From NCBI RefSeq assembly GCF_030817215.1, contig NZ_JAUSZA010000001.1, positions 450,501 through 514,500 of the forward strand: a stretch of DNA of 64,000 nucleotides, given 5' to 3'. The notes below the pieces were generated by a model. That model was not told the DNA's origin. It searched no databases and saw only the letters and a program-made list of their open reading frames with translations. A program made the position numbers and the translations under genes. Positions 1-7,924 of this stretch are shown in pieces. Position 1 is the first letter of the stretch. Each line of letters begins with the position of its first letter. The DNA is from Paenibacillus sp. V4I3 (GTDB lineage Bacteria; Bacillota; Bacilli; Paenibacillales; NBRC-103111).

Positions 1-615
1 TTTGTCTTCAGAACCATTACTATATAACGTGTCTAAAATCTGTATGGAAGAATCATTCTTCAAATGGTCTCTCACCCCATTCTCCCTATCCAGCTGGGTC
101 GTGGAAGTTTTAACAAAGCTGACGATCGCATACTTAGCTGGTCCCTGGACATAGCGTCTCATCGTTTCCACTGCTTTGCGCCCTGCTGCATAATTATCCG
201 TTGCAATGAAACTGGTCGAAATGCCGCCTTCGAGGCCGGAGTCCACAGTAATTAGCGTAATGCCGGAGCTGATTATTCTTTGAGCAACAGGTACCAACCG
301 GTTATAATCCGTTGCCGCCAAAAGGATGGCTTTCGGCTTCAATGCGATCGCCTCTTCCACCAACTTTATCTGCTCGTCAATGTCTGATTCGGAAGGCGTA
401 CCCATCACTTTCACCTCAGTATTGTACTCTTTGGCCGCCGCAGTCACTCCTTGGTTTAAAACCCGCCAAAATTCAACATGAGGGTCGATCGTCTTGGGAA
501 TGAGGATAAGCGGCCTATCCTTCGCCTCCATGCCCCTTGACACGATGAGATACGTAGTCGTCATGAGCAGGACCAGTATGACCGCAATCGCTACGAAGCT
601 TGCTCTAATTTTCAA
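1..615 (-). CDS. membrane-anchored sugar-binding protein (partial, runs off window)
   Basis: Reading the minus strand from position 615 gives an open frame to the window edge, so only about 205 N-terminal residues are visible. A basic start (MKIRAS) and one long hydrophobic segment precede a Peripla_BP_4/RbsB-like fold, with IPKTIDPHVEFW near residue 40 and a later VDSGLEGG-type motif. The start is probably TTG at 615, because GAGG lies 7 nt upstream; GTG at 621 is too close to it. There is no lipobox, so the protein is probably held by an uncleaved N-terminal helix. It begins within 10 bp of the kinase stop codon, which suggests an extracytoplasmic sensor partner of that kinase rather than the transporter's own receptor. 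The XylFII-LytS-YesN xylose systems are a known parallel. Confidence 0.8.
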   Translation of the reverse strand, partial: MKIRASFVAIAVILVLLMTTTYLIVSRGMEAKDRPLILIPKTIDPHVEFWRVLNQGVTAAAKEYNTEVKVMGTPSESDIDEQIKLVEEAIALKPKAILLAATDYNRLVPVAQRIISSGITLITVDSGLEGGISTSFIATDNYAAGRKAVETMRRYVQGPAKYAIVSFVKTSTTQLDRENGVRDHLKNDSSIQILDTLYSNGSEDK

Positions 616-624
616 CTTCACACC

Positions 625-2415
625 TCAATTCTCACTATCGTTATGGATTGGGGGTATTGCAGGAATACGTACGGTTACCGTCGTGCCCTCTTCCAGCTCA
701 CTCTCAAATTGCAATCCGTACAGCTCCCCGAAATAAAGCTGGATGCGATGATTCACGTTGTGCAAGCCGAAGCCTTTGCCTGACTCTGTTTGACGTGTTT
801 TGAGCATCAACGTTTTCAATTTCTCTTCACTCATCCCAACACCGTTATCTATTACCTTGAGCTCAATAACCTCTTCGATCCTGCGTCCCGTGATGCGTAT
901 ATGACCGCGTTCCGGCAGATGCTTCATTCCATGGTAGATGGCATTTTCAACCAAGGGCTGCAAAATAATTTTCAATATTCGACAGCTGAGAATGCCCGAT
1001 TCTACTTCGACTGTGTACGTAAATTTATTCCGATAACGGATGTTCTGAATCGTCAAATAGTTCTGAATATGCTCCAATTCAACCGCAATTGGAATGAGTT
1101 CTTCCCCTTTGCTAATGCTCGAACGGAGGAGTTTGGACAAGGCCGAAGTCATCGTAACCACTTCATCCACTTTGCCCATTTCAGCCATCCAAATGATTGA
1201 ATCCAGTGTATTGTACAGAAAATGGGGCTGAATCTGCGCCTGTAACGCTTTCAGCTCACTGATTCGTTTGACTTCCTGATCTTTCAAAGTTTGGTTCATG
1301 AGCTCTTTAATTTTGCTGATCATTAAATTAAAGGTTCGTGAAAGTTTACTGATCTCATTCGCACCTTCTATATTGACGCGAATGTCGAAGTTACCTTTTT
1401 CCACCTGCTTCATATGGACTTCCAGTTCTTTAATCGGCTTGGTTAGGGTGACCGACAGCAAAATGGAAATCGCTAAGGCAATGATTAACGAGATGCCGCC
1501 CCACATCGCTGATGTCAGCTGCATGTCCTTCTTATTTCCACTTAGATCCCCAGCGTAGGTAACTCCAACAATTTTCCAGCCAAATTTCGTTGTCCGGACG
1601 GTGTAGATTTTGCTTTCCTCTTTTTCTTGCGTATGGAAAGTGCTGTCCTTGGCCTGCAAAAGTGTAGGAATATCCTCCGATTTCAGCCCTGAGTAGATAA
1701 GCTGCTGCTGAGGATGATAAATTAAATCACCTGCTTGGTCGAGTATGAACACGTACCCTCTTTGCCCCAGCTGAATTTGGTTGCATAGATCATTAATGAC
1801 GTTATAGTTCAGATCGACCAATAGAACACCGCTTGCCGCTCCAGGCAACGGATTTGGCATTTGCTTGCTAATCGACACGACCCATTTGTACTCATCCTTA
1901 TATAGGTGCTGAACGTGTGAGGGAGAAATGGCCACGTCGCCATTGTCTCTATTAGCCTTGCTGTACCACTCTTGCATAATTAATTCGGCATATGATTTGA
2001 AATTTGCATCTATGCGTTCCGATACGATGGCGCCATTGGAGCCCGCAAATACGATGGAAGCGATATCATTCCGAGAAGCAACAATGGCATGAAAATAACT
2101 GCTGATCTGACTCGCTAGCTGCTCTCCCTCTGTTCCCTTCGGGTTTTTCAAAGCCAAGTATCGTTTCAGATCGGTGTTGCTCAGCGAAAGAGCAGATATA
2201 CTTTCCATGTTACCGATGTAGGTTTGAATGTTTTTATTTACTTGCTCGATAAGCTGCTTGGTATATTCCAATGAAGTATCCGTAACGGCCACCGTAGAGA
2301 GGCGGTAAGCGCTGTAGCTTAGGATGATGGTTGTACAAAGAATTAAGCATGAAAACGCCAGTGCTATCTTCGTATGAATGCTTTTGAATTGAATAGGACG
2401 CCGCCAGGTTCTCAT
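625..2415 (-). CDS. YesM/LytS-type sensor histidine kinase
   Basis: This is a 596-residue membrane kinase. A first transmembrane helix lies at about residues 17-37, an extracytoplasmic Cache-like sensing region at 40-300, a second helix at 303-325 and a HAMP linker at 322-375. The His_kinase domain has the family motif QPHFLYNTL with the phospho-acceptor His near 398. The HATPase_c domain follows, with N-box VENAIYHG and G-box DNGVGM. The 3' end of the regulator gene overlaps its start by 4 bp, so the two are translationally coupled. It probably senses extracellular sugar, alone or through the binding protein encoded immediately downstream. Confidence 0.93.
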   Translation of the reverse strand: MRTWRRPIQFKSIHTKIALAFSCLILCTTIILSYSAYRLSTVAVTDTSLEYTKQLIEQVNKNIQTYIGNMESISALSLSNTDLKRYLALKNPKGTEGEQLASQISSYFHAIVASRNDIASIVFAGSNGAIVSERIDANFKSYAELIMQEWYSKANRDNGDVAISPSHVQHLYKDEYKWVVSISKQMPNPLPGAASGVLLVDLNYNVINDLCNQIQLGQRGYVFILDQAGDLIYHPQQQLIYSGLKSEDIPTLLQAKDSTFHTQEKEESKIYTVRTTKFGWKIVGVTYAGDLSGNKKDMQLTSAMWGGISLIIALAISILLSVTLTKPIKELEVHMKQVEKGNFDIRVNIEGANEISKLSRTFNLMISKIKELMNQTLKDQEVKRISELKALQAQIQPHFLYNTLDSIIWMAEMGKVDEVVTMTSALSKLLRSSISKGEELIPIAVELEHIQNYLTIQNIRYRNKFTYTVEVESGILSCRILKIILQPLVENAIYHGMKHLPERGHIRITGRRIEEVIELKVIDNGVGMSEEKLKTLMLKTRQTESGKGFGLHNVNHRIQLYFGELYGLQFESELEEGTTVTVRIPAIPPIHNDSEN

Positions 2416-4028
2416 AGGCTCTGCTGACCTTTGTGCGCTGACCTGAATTCTTTGGGGGTCATGCCTGTATTTCTTTTGAAAATAACGCTAAAATATTGCG
2501 GATCACTGTAGCCAACCTTCGCGGCCAACTCATAGGTTTTCAACTGCGAAGCAGCGAGCATTTCTTTGGCTTTATCCAGACGGTATCGGGTCACGTACTC
2601 GACAAAAGTCTCACCGGTATGCGGTTTGAACAAAGCGCTGAAGTAGCTCATGCTCATATAAATATGATTGCACACCTGCTGAAGCGAGAGCTGTTCATCC
2701 GCATAATTCGCATGAATGTAATCGACCGCGGCTTCCATCTGGGCTTGAGACACTTTGGTTCGTTTCTCAGCCAGCAAGTCTACGAGCGCAAGACAAATTT
2801 CCTCTAGCCAGAGCTGCACATCATCTAAGGTTTTCCTCGCATATAACTGCATAAAAGAATGATCGCCTAGCACTTCAGCTTCTTCAAAACCGGTCTCCAC
2901 CAATACATTCATTAAGGCGACGAGCAGTTTATTCAATTTGCCGTAGCATTTATCCATCGAGCAGTTGCCCTTCTTCATTTCATTGATCCAATCCTGCAGC
3001 GTAAGCGTTACGATCATCTTTTCTCCTGTTTTAATGGCGGAAATCAACCTCTTCTCCATATGGATGTAACTAAGATTGTCCGGGCTGCTTCCAAATTCCA
3101 TATCTCCAATCGAAATGATCCGGTTCTTTCCGAGCAAAAAACGGTAATCCAGCGCAGAAAGAGCTTCCTGAAATGATTTTGGCAAGTCTCGCAGATCGCT
3201 GTAAGTACGCCCAATTCCCATCGTTACCGTCATGTTCAAATATTTCTCGATGCTGTACCTCACATGTTCGGCAAGTGTTTGACAGGTCAATTCGATCCTT
3301 TCCGAATCGCCAGAGAGCAGTGCGACAAGCTTATCATCACGCGTTCGAAATACGATGCCGCCTTGCTCTTTCTCCATGATTTCATGAAAAATGTTGTAGG
3401 CTGCAAAGCGTAACAACTCCTCCTCAGCTGCTGGGTCATTGTAGAACTCACGGTGAAAGTCATCAATATCAAGAGCAAGCACCGTAATACTAGGACCGCT
3501 CAAAGAGAGTCCGAACATCTGGAACTTGCGTTCAATTTCATCTTTTTTCATGCAGGAAGTAACTAACCGTTCAAGAAATCGTTCTCTAAGAAGCGGCATG
3601 CTCTCGTGAAACTGATGACGGAGAAAGGTGACATCTTCCCGCTGTTTGCGCTCCTCATCCAGCTCTAGCCTTAACTTATGAAGAAATTCGGTAAACTCTG
3701 CGGCGTTGATCGGTTTCAGTAAATAATCTTTGACCTTGAGTTTGATCGCTTGCTTCGCATAATCAAAATCCTCGTAACCGGTTACAATAATTACTTTAAC
3801 ATCCCTGTAATTCGCGGCAATTAGTTCTGTCAGTTGAAGACCGTCCATGAACGGCATGCAAATATCTGTAATAACAGCATCAGGCTGCAGACTCTCCAGC
3901 GCTTCATAGGCATCTCTGCCATTATCGAAATCACCAACCAGTTGGAAGCCGCAAGCCTCCCAATTCGTCTTCCTCTTGATGCCTTCTCTGACTTCATCTT
4001 CATCGTCAATCATGATGATTTTGTACAT
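2412..4028 (-). CDS. YesN-type response regulator with AraC DNA-binding domain
   Basis: This 538-residue regulator has an N-terminal receiver domain (acidic pocket IDDEDE, phospho-acceptor Asp55 in ITDICMP, conserved Lys near 105 in LLKPI), a long middle region and a C-terminal AraC/XylS double helix-turn-helix from about residue 430. The signature VGYSDPQYFSVIFKRNTGMTP is clear and sits about where it does in B. subtilis YesN. It overlaps the kinase gene by 4 bp. The nearest plausible target is the sugar ABC transporter upstream on the same strand. The stretch between this gene and the transporter has been interrupted by an insertion sequence, so its present promoter is uncertain. Confidence 0.93.
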   Translation of the reverse strand: MYKIIMIDDEDEVREGIKRKTNWEACGFQLVGDFDNGRDAYEALESLQPDAVITDICMPFMDGLQLTELIAANYRDVKVIIVTGYEDFDYAKQAIKLKVKDYLLKPINAAEFTEFLHKLRLELDEERKQREDVTFLRHQFHESMPLLRERFLERLVTSCMKKDEIERKFQMFGLSLSGPSITVLALDIDDFHREFYNDPAAEEELLRFAAYNIFHEIMEKEQGGIVFRTRDDKLVALLSGDSERIELTCQTLAEHVRYSIEKYLNMTVTMGIGRTYSDLRDLPKSFQEALSALDYRFLLGKNRIISIGDMEFGSSPDNLSYIHMEKRLISAIKTGEKMIVTLTLQDWINEMKKGNCSMDKCYGKLNKLLVALMNVLVETGFEEAEVLGDHSFMQLYARKTLDDVQLWLEEICLALVDLLAEKRTKVSQAQMEAAVDYIHANYADEQLSLQQVCNHIYMSMSYFSALFKPHTGETFVEYVTRYRLDKAKEMLAASQLKTYELAAKVGYSDPQYFSVIFKRNTGMTPKEFRSAHKGQQSL

Positions 4029-4110
4029 TACGGGTCACCTCTGGCGAAATCGAATTATGCTCTATGTGTATTGTACACAGCTGCTTCAATAAATAACAAT
4101 AGAGGCTGCC

Positions 4111-4117
4111 CATAATG
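4111..4117. repeat. target-site duplication, left copy (CATAATG)
   Basis: The same 7 bp occurs directly at 5781-5787 on the other side of the IS. It formed the loop of the pre-existing terminator hairpin. Confidence 0.8.
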
Positions 4118-4122
4118 ATATG

Positions 4123-4173
4123 CTCCCCTTTAAGTAGACAGGTTAAATAAACAAACCGCTACTTGAAGGGGAG
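4123..4173 (+). promoter_or_regulatory. hairpin that would hide the orfA ribosome binding site
   Basis: CTCCCCTTTAAGTAG in the left terminal repeat (4123-4137) pairs with CTACTTGAAGGGGAG (4159-4173), giving 15 bp with one G-U and a 21-nt loop. The right arm contains the AAGGGGAG Shine-Dalgarno of orfA (4166-4173). A transcript entering from outside the IS would fold this hairpin and block translation, whereas one starting inside would not. Several ISs are known to protect themselves from readthrough this way. Confidence 0.65.
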
Positions 4174-4179
4174 TTTTCT

Positions 4180-4863
4180 TTGTCCAAAAAGAATCAATAT
4201 AACGCTATAGAGAAATTAGCGGTTATTAAAGAATGGGAAGAAGGCACTGGTAATCGGGCGGAAGTTGCCCAGAGGTACAACATCAGTATCAATACCTTAG
4301 TGAAATGGCGACATCGGTATGAATTGTACGGGATGGAAGGATTAGAAATCCGAAGTGGTAAAAGTAGCTATTCCGTGGAACTTAAGCTTCGAGCTGTTCA
4401 CGATTATTTCTCAGGTCAATATTCTCAATACGAAATCATCGATAAGTACAAAATTGCTAGTCGTACCCAACTCAAACGTTGGATTGACAAGTATAATGGT
4501 CATAGCAGCTTTAAACCAGATAACAAGGGAGCAAGAGCTATGACAAAAGGTCGATCTACAACATGGCAGGAACGAATCGATATTGTACTCTACTGTCTTA
4601 CACATCAGCATGACTACCGGAAAGCCGCGGAGCAGTATCAGGTCTCCTACCATCAAGTGTTCCAGTGGGTAAAAAAGTACGAAGATGGTGGACAGGATTC
4701 ATTAAAAGACGGTCGGGGACGGAAAAAGGCAACGACGGAAACGTTAAACGAAGCGGATCACCAGAAGCTCGCAATGAAGAAGCTGGAGTATGAAAATGAA
4801 CGACTTAGAGCGGAGAATGCATTCTTAAAAAAGTTACAGGAATTGCAAAGGAGGCGACGTTAA
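4180..4863 (+). CDS. IS3-family transposase OrfA (HTH protein)
   Basis: This 227-residue DNA-binding subunit begins at TTG 4180 behind AAGGGGAG (4166-4173, 6 nt spacing). It contains three successive helix-turn-helix units of the HTH_28/InsE type, at about residues 10-55, 65-110 and 125-175, followed by a leucine-zipper-like C-terminus (LEYENERLRAENAFLKKL). Most IS3 OrfA proteins are 90-180 residues long with one or two such units, so three is at the long end. The slippery heptamer near its end (4827-4833) feeds ribosomes into the orfB frame. Confidence 0.92.
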   Translation: MSKKNQYNAIEKLAVIKEWEEGTGNRAEVAQRYNISINTLVKWRHRYELYGMEGLEIRSGKSSYSVELKLRAVHDYFSGQYSQYEIIDKYKIASRTQLKRWIDKYNGHSSFKPDNKGARAMTKGRSTTWQERIDIVLYCLTHQHDYRKAAEQYQVSYHQVFQWVKKYEDGGQDSLKDGRGRKKATTETLNEADHQKLAMKKLEYENERLRAENAFLKKLQELQRRRR

Positions 4864-5738
4864 GCGGGCACCGACAGGAACATGTTTACCTGGCTATCCA
4901 GTCCATCCAGCAGGAAGATACGTTTAGTCTACAGCTGCTGTGTGAGATTGCCGAGGTCCCACGGTCAAGCTATTACAAATGGCTCAACCACAAACCTAGT
5001 TTGCGTGAACAAGAAAATGAGGGGCTTATAGAGGCTTTGCTTTTCCTGCATGAGAAAGTTGGTGGCATTTACGGATACCGGCGACTAACCCTTCATTTGC
5101 GTCGACAAACCAAGCAGCGGATTAACCACAAACGTGTGTATCGCCTTATGAAGCTGGCAAGAATCCAATCGGTTATTCGCAGAAAGAGAAAGAAACATAC
5201 ACATTCCACGCCTCAACATATTGCCCAGAATCTGTTAAAACGTGAGTTCCACGCAGAGTCCCCAAACGAAAAGTGGTTGACAGATGTAACGGAGTTGAAA
5301 TACGGCAATGGCCAGAAGGCCTATCTCAGCGCCATTCTAGATCTCCATGATAACACTGTAGTCTCCTATGTTTTGGGACACTCCAACAACAATAGTCTTG
5401 TATTCCAAACCGTCAAATTGGCCTTACGAGCGACACCAGGAAGCAAACCGATGCTTCATAGTGATCGGGGCTTTCAGTACACCTCTTTAAAATTTAAGAG
5501 GTTATTTGGCGAGAAACTCACCCAGAGCATGTCCCGGGTTGGCAGGTGCATTGATAATGGTCCCATGGAAGCATTCTGGGGAATTCTTAAATGTGAGAGG
5601 TATTATTTGCGTTCATACACTACCTTTGAGGATCTGAAGAAAGACATTGATACCTACATCTATTTTTACAATAATGAACGATTACAGGCGAAATTAAACG
5701 GCCTTAGTCCAATGGAATTTAGGACCAAGACCGCTTAG
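4809..5738 (+). CDS. IS3-family transposase OrfB (DDE integrase core)
   Basis: The frame is open from 4809 and is entered by -1 frameshifting at 4827-4833. It encodes about 300 residues. An N-terminal HTH_21-type segment contains RSSYYKWL, followed by the rve integrase core. The DDE triad is visible as LTDVTEL, LHSDRGFQY and DNGPMEAFWGILK, with the K/R seven residues after the Glu that is typical of the family. The C-terminus FYNNERLQAKLNGLSPMEF is the classic IS150-group ending. No internal stops or frameshifts were seen. Confidence 0.92.
   Translation, partial: SGECILKKVTGIAKEATLSGHRQEHVYLAIQSIQQEDTFSLQLLCEIAEVPRSSYYKWLNHKPSLREQENEGLIEALLFLHEKVGGIYGYRRLTLHLRRQTKQRINHKRVYRLMKLARIQSVIRRKRKKHTHSTPQHIAQNLLKREFHAESPNEKWLTDVTELKYGNGQKAYLSAILDLHDNTVVSYVLGHSNNNSLVFQTVKLALRATPGSKPMLHSDRGFQYTSLKFKRLFGEKLTQSMSRVGRCIDNGPMEAFWGILKCERYYLRSYTTFEDLKKDIDTYIYFYNNERLQAKLNGLSPMEFRTKTA
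4827..4833 (+). other. -1 ribosomal frameshift slippery heptamer (A AAA AAG)
   Basis: The heptamer lies in the right phase, with zero-frame codons TTA AAA AAG, ten codons before the orfA stop. Slipping back one base enters the frame that encodes the DDE domain. That frame has no credible start codon of its own between its upstream TAG (4806) and the catalytic region, so frameshifting is the likely route to the OrfAB transposase. Confidence 0.8.
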
Positions 5739-5780
5739 AATTTTTAATTTTTTGTACTGTCTACTTGACGGGGTGCAGTT

Positions 5781-5787
5781 CATAATG
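5781..5787. repeat. target-site duplication, right copy (CATAATG)
   Basis: This is the perfect match of 4111-4117, located directly outside the right end of the IS. Confidence 0.8.
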
Positions 5788-5804
5788 GCGCAGCCTCTTT
5801 ATTC

Positions 5805-6842
5805 TTATTCGTAGAGCAGCGGCTTGATGTCAGCGGCATCAATGTTCGTTTTGTCGTACCAGTGGAAACCTGTATCGATTGATTTAGGAACAGTCTCACC
5901 TTTAATCGATTGGACGGCTGCTTTCACTGACCAGTAACCAATGCCGATCGGATCCTGTGTGATGGCACCGGCCATCTTACCGCTGCGGATCGCATCCATT
6001 TGCTGCTTGCCGGAGTCGTATCCGACGACGATGATTTTGCCGTCTTTTTTCAGCTCTGTTACAGCGTTGATAACCCCGATCGCGGATCCCTCGTTCGCAC
6101 CGAAGAAGCCTTTAACACTCGGATGAGCTTGAATAATTGCTTTGGCCAAATCGGTGGACTTAAGTTGATCTCCTCCGCCGTACTGCGTATCAACAATTTT
6201 GATATTCGGATATTTCTCTTTGATCCGATTCGTGAAGCCATCCCGGCGATCAATGCCCGTGCGGCTCGTTTGGTCATGTACGACAAGGGCGATCTCTCCC
6301 TCGTTGCCGATGAGCGATGCCATTTTGTCCGCTGCCAACGCTGCGGCAGCTTTGTTATCGGTGGCGGCCGTCGTCACCGGAATGTCGCTGTCCACACCGG
6401 AGTCAAAGCCGATGATGGGGATTTTGCTTGCTTTTGCCTTTTCCAGCAGCGGCGTAGCTGCTTTGCTGTCCAGAGCAGCGAAAGCGATGGCTGCTGGTTT
6501 TTTGCCCAATGCTGCCTGCAGCATTTCAATTTGCTTATCCACTTGTGTCTCTGTTTCCGGACCTTCGAACGTAATTTCCACATTAAATTCTTTGGCGGCT
6601 TTCTCAGCCCCCTGTTTGACGGCTTGCCAGAATTGATGTTGGAAGCCTTTTGAGATGACCGGAATATAAATTTTATCCGATTTTGCCGCAGCAGGCGCTG
6701 CAGTTGATGCTGCCGGCGTAGCCGTTGTCGCCGCTGTTTTCGTATCTGTCGTTTTGGCACCGCATGCCCCAAGTACTATCGTCGTTAATAATAATAGCGA
6801 TGATGCTACCGCAAATTTCTTTGTCCGTTTATGCAATCTCAA
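5805..6842 (-). CDS. sugar ABC transporter substrate-binding lipoprotein (RbsB-like)
   Basis: This 345-residue exported receptor starts at ATG 6842 behind AAGGGGAG. A basic N-terminus and hydrophobic stretch end in the lipobox VLGACG (Cys near 27). An Ala/Thr-rich linker follows, and then a Peripla_BP_4 fold from about residue 55 (IPVISKGFQHQFWQAVKQG). Motifs such as IPIIGFDSGVDSD and IIVVGYDSGKQQ are typical of the ribose/xylose/allose class. It is the last gene of the transporter operon, with its terminator now split by the IS. The substrate cannot be named from sequence alone; a pentose or similar sugar is most likely. Confidence 0.9.
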   Translation of the reverse strand: MRLHKRTKKFAVASSLLLLTTIVLGACGAKTTDTKTAATTATPAASTAAPAAAKSDKIYIPVISKGFQHQFWQAVKQGAEKAAKEFNVEITFEGPETETQVDKQIEMLQAALGKKPAAIAFAALDSKAATPLLEKAKASKIPIIGFDSGVDSDIPVTTAATDNKAAAALAADKMASLIGNEGEIALVVHDQTSRTGIDRRDGFTNRIKEKYPNIKIVDTQYGGGDQLKSTDLAKAIIQAHPSVKGFFGANEGSAIGVINAVTELKKDGKIIVVGYDSGKQQMDAIRSGKMAGAITQDPIGIGYWSVKAAVQSIKGETVPKSIDTGFHWYDKTNIDAADIKPLLYE

Positions 6843-6899
6843 TCTCCCCTTACGTATAATTTGTTGTATGTGACTCCGATTTGGAGTGAATACCGAAGT

Positions 6900-7904
6900 T
6901 TATTTCTTGCGGCGTCGCATCATATCAGCGTAGACCGCCAGTACAACGACAATTCCTACAATAACCGTCTGCCATTCTTGTTTAACAGATAAGATACGCA
7001 GCCCGTTCGTGAGTACGCTCATGATAAGGGCACCGATGACGGTTCCAAGTATGGAACCTTTGCCGCCGCTTAAGGAAGTACCGCCTATAACCACAGCTGC
7101 GATCGCCTCCAGTTCATAACCAGAGCCAAGCGCGGGTTGAGCCGAATTAAGGCGGGAGGCCATCATAATGCCGGCGATACCGCTGAACACGCCAGTCAGC
7201 GAGTAGATGACGATTTTCCAATAGTCTACATTAACGCCGGAAAGCCTCGTGGATTCTTCATTGCTTCCTAGGGCAAAGTTATAGCGTCCAATAATCGTCC
7301 TCGATAAAATAATGCTGGCAATGATAGCAGCACCGAAGAAGACGAGAATCGCATTCGGAATTTCGAAGCCAGGAATGATTGAATTAAGAATGGACCCCAT
7401 CGAAATCTGCGAGAATGCCGGCGTATCATTAAAATAGATCGGCTTCGTCCCAGAGATAACGAGAGAAAGTCCTTTGGTCACCATCATCATAGCTAGTGTT
7501 GCAATGAAGGGCGGAATTTTCATCTTCGCAACGAGAAGCCCGCTGATGAGACCGCAAATGGCTCCGGTAGCAATGCCCCCGATAATGCCAAGCGGCATTG
7601 GTAAATGCCACGTTGTGATGATGACTCCCGCCATCACCGACGAGAAGGTCATCACGGTTCCGACGGCCAGATCAATACCGGAAGTGATGATGACGAACGT
7701 TGAACCTAGAGCAAGTACGCCGATAACGGCCGTTGAGAGCATAATGGCTACAATGTTATTGAATTGAAAAAAATTGCTGGAAGATACCGAGAAGATAATA
7801 ACCAGCATAATCAAGCTGGCGAATGCTAGTAGTTTCTGTGCCGCGCCAGTTTGACTCGACATCGTGGGCACTATTTTTTTACGTACAAGCCATGTTGACA
7901 TCAT
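6900..7904 (-). CDS. sugar ABC transporter permease (RbsC-like)
   Basis: This 334-residue polytopic membrane protein is of the BPD_transp_2 family with 8-10 hydrophobic segments. It starts MMSTW at 7904 behind AGGAGGAATC. Conserved features include the LGSTFVIITSGIDLAVGTVM region, the helix after IPPFIATLAMMM and the cytoplasmic loop GGTSLSGGKGSILGTVIGA, which engages the ATPase. It lies between the ATPase gene (20 bp upstream) and the binding-protein gene, in RbsA-RbsC-RbsB order. It forms the transmembrane channel for sugar import. Confidence 0.93.
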   Translation of the reverse strand: MMSTWLVRKKIVPTMSSQTGAAQKLLAFASLIMLVIIFSVSSSNFFQFNNIVAIMLSTAVIGVLALGSTFVIITSGIDLAVGTVMTFSSVMAGVIITTWHLPMPLGIIGGIATGAICGLISGLLVAKMKIPPFIATLAMMMVTKGLSLVISGTKPIYFNDTPAFSQISMGSILNSIIPGFEIPNAILVFFGAAIIASIILSRTIIGRYNFALGSNEESTRLSGVNVDYWKIVIYSLTGVFSGIAGIMMASRLNSAQPALGSGYELEAIAAVVIGGTSLSGGKGSILGTVIGALIMSVLTNGLRILSVKQEWQTVIVGIVVVLAVYADMMRRRKK

Positions 7905-7924
7905 GATTCCTCCTAAGACATCCG

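Larger units (their letters stand above)
4118..5780 (+). mobile_element. IS3-family (IS150-like) insertion sequence, complete
   Basis: This 1663-bp element has two overlapping reading frames and terminal inverted repeats. The left end, TGCTCCCC.TTAAGTAGACAG from 4121, matches the reverse complement of the right end, TGCACCCCGTCAAGTAGACAG ending at 5777. Including three further bases at each end, it is flanked by a perfect 7-bp direct repeat, CATAATG, at 4111-4117 and 5781-5787. IS3-family duplications are usually 3-5 bp, so the exact ends could be argued. The frames, slippery site and DDE residues are intact, so it looks potentially active. Confidence 0.9.
4101..5798 (-). terminator. rho-independent terminator split in its loop by an IS
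   Basis: Immediately left of the IS is AGAGGCTGCC (4101-4110) and immediately right is GGCGCAGCCTCT (5787-5798). If the IS and one 7-bp duplication are removed, these arms pair as a 9-bp GC-rich stem plus two inner C-G pairs around CATTATG, followed on the minus strand by a U-rich tail. It would have ended the sugar-transporter operon just 7 bp after the binding-protein stop codon. The arms are now 1.67 kb apart. Confidence 0.8.

Noticed and set aside
6000..6653. 217-codon open frame antisense to the sugar-binding lipoprotein gene
   Set aside because: It mirrors the codons of a clear gene, has no ribosome site and no recognisable motif.
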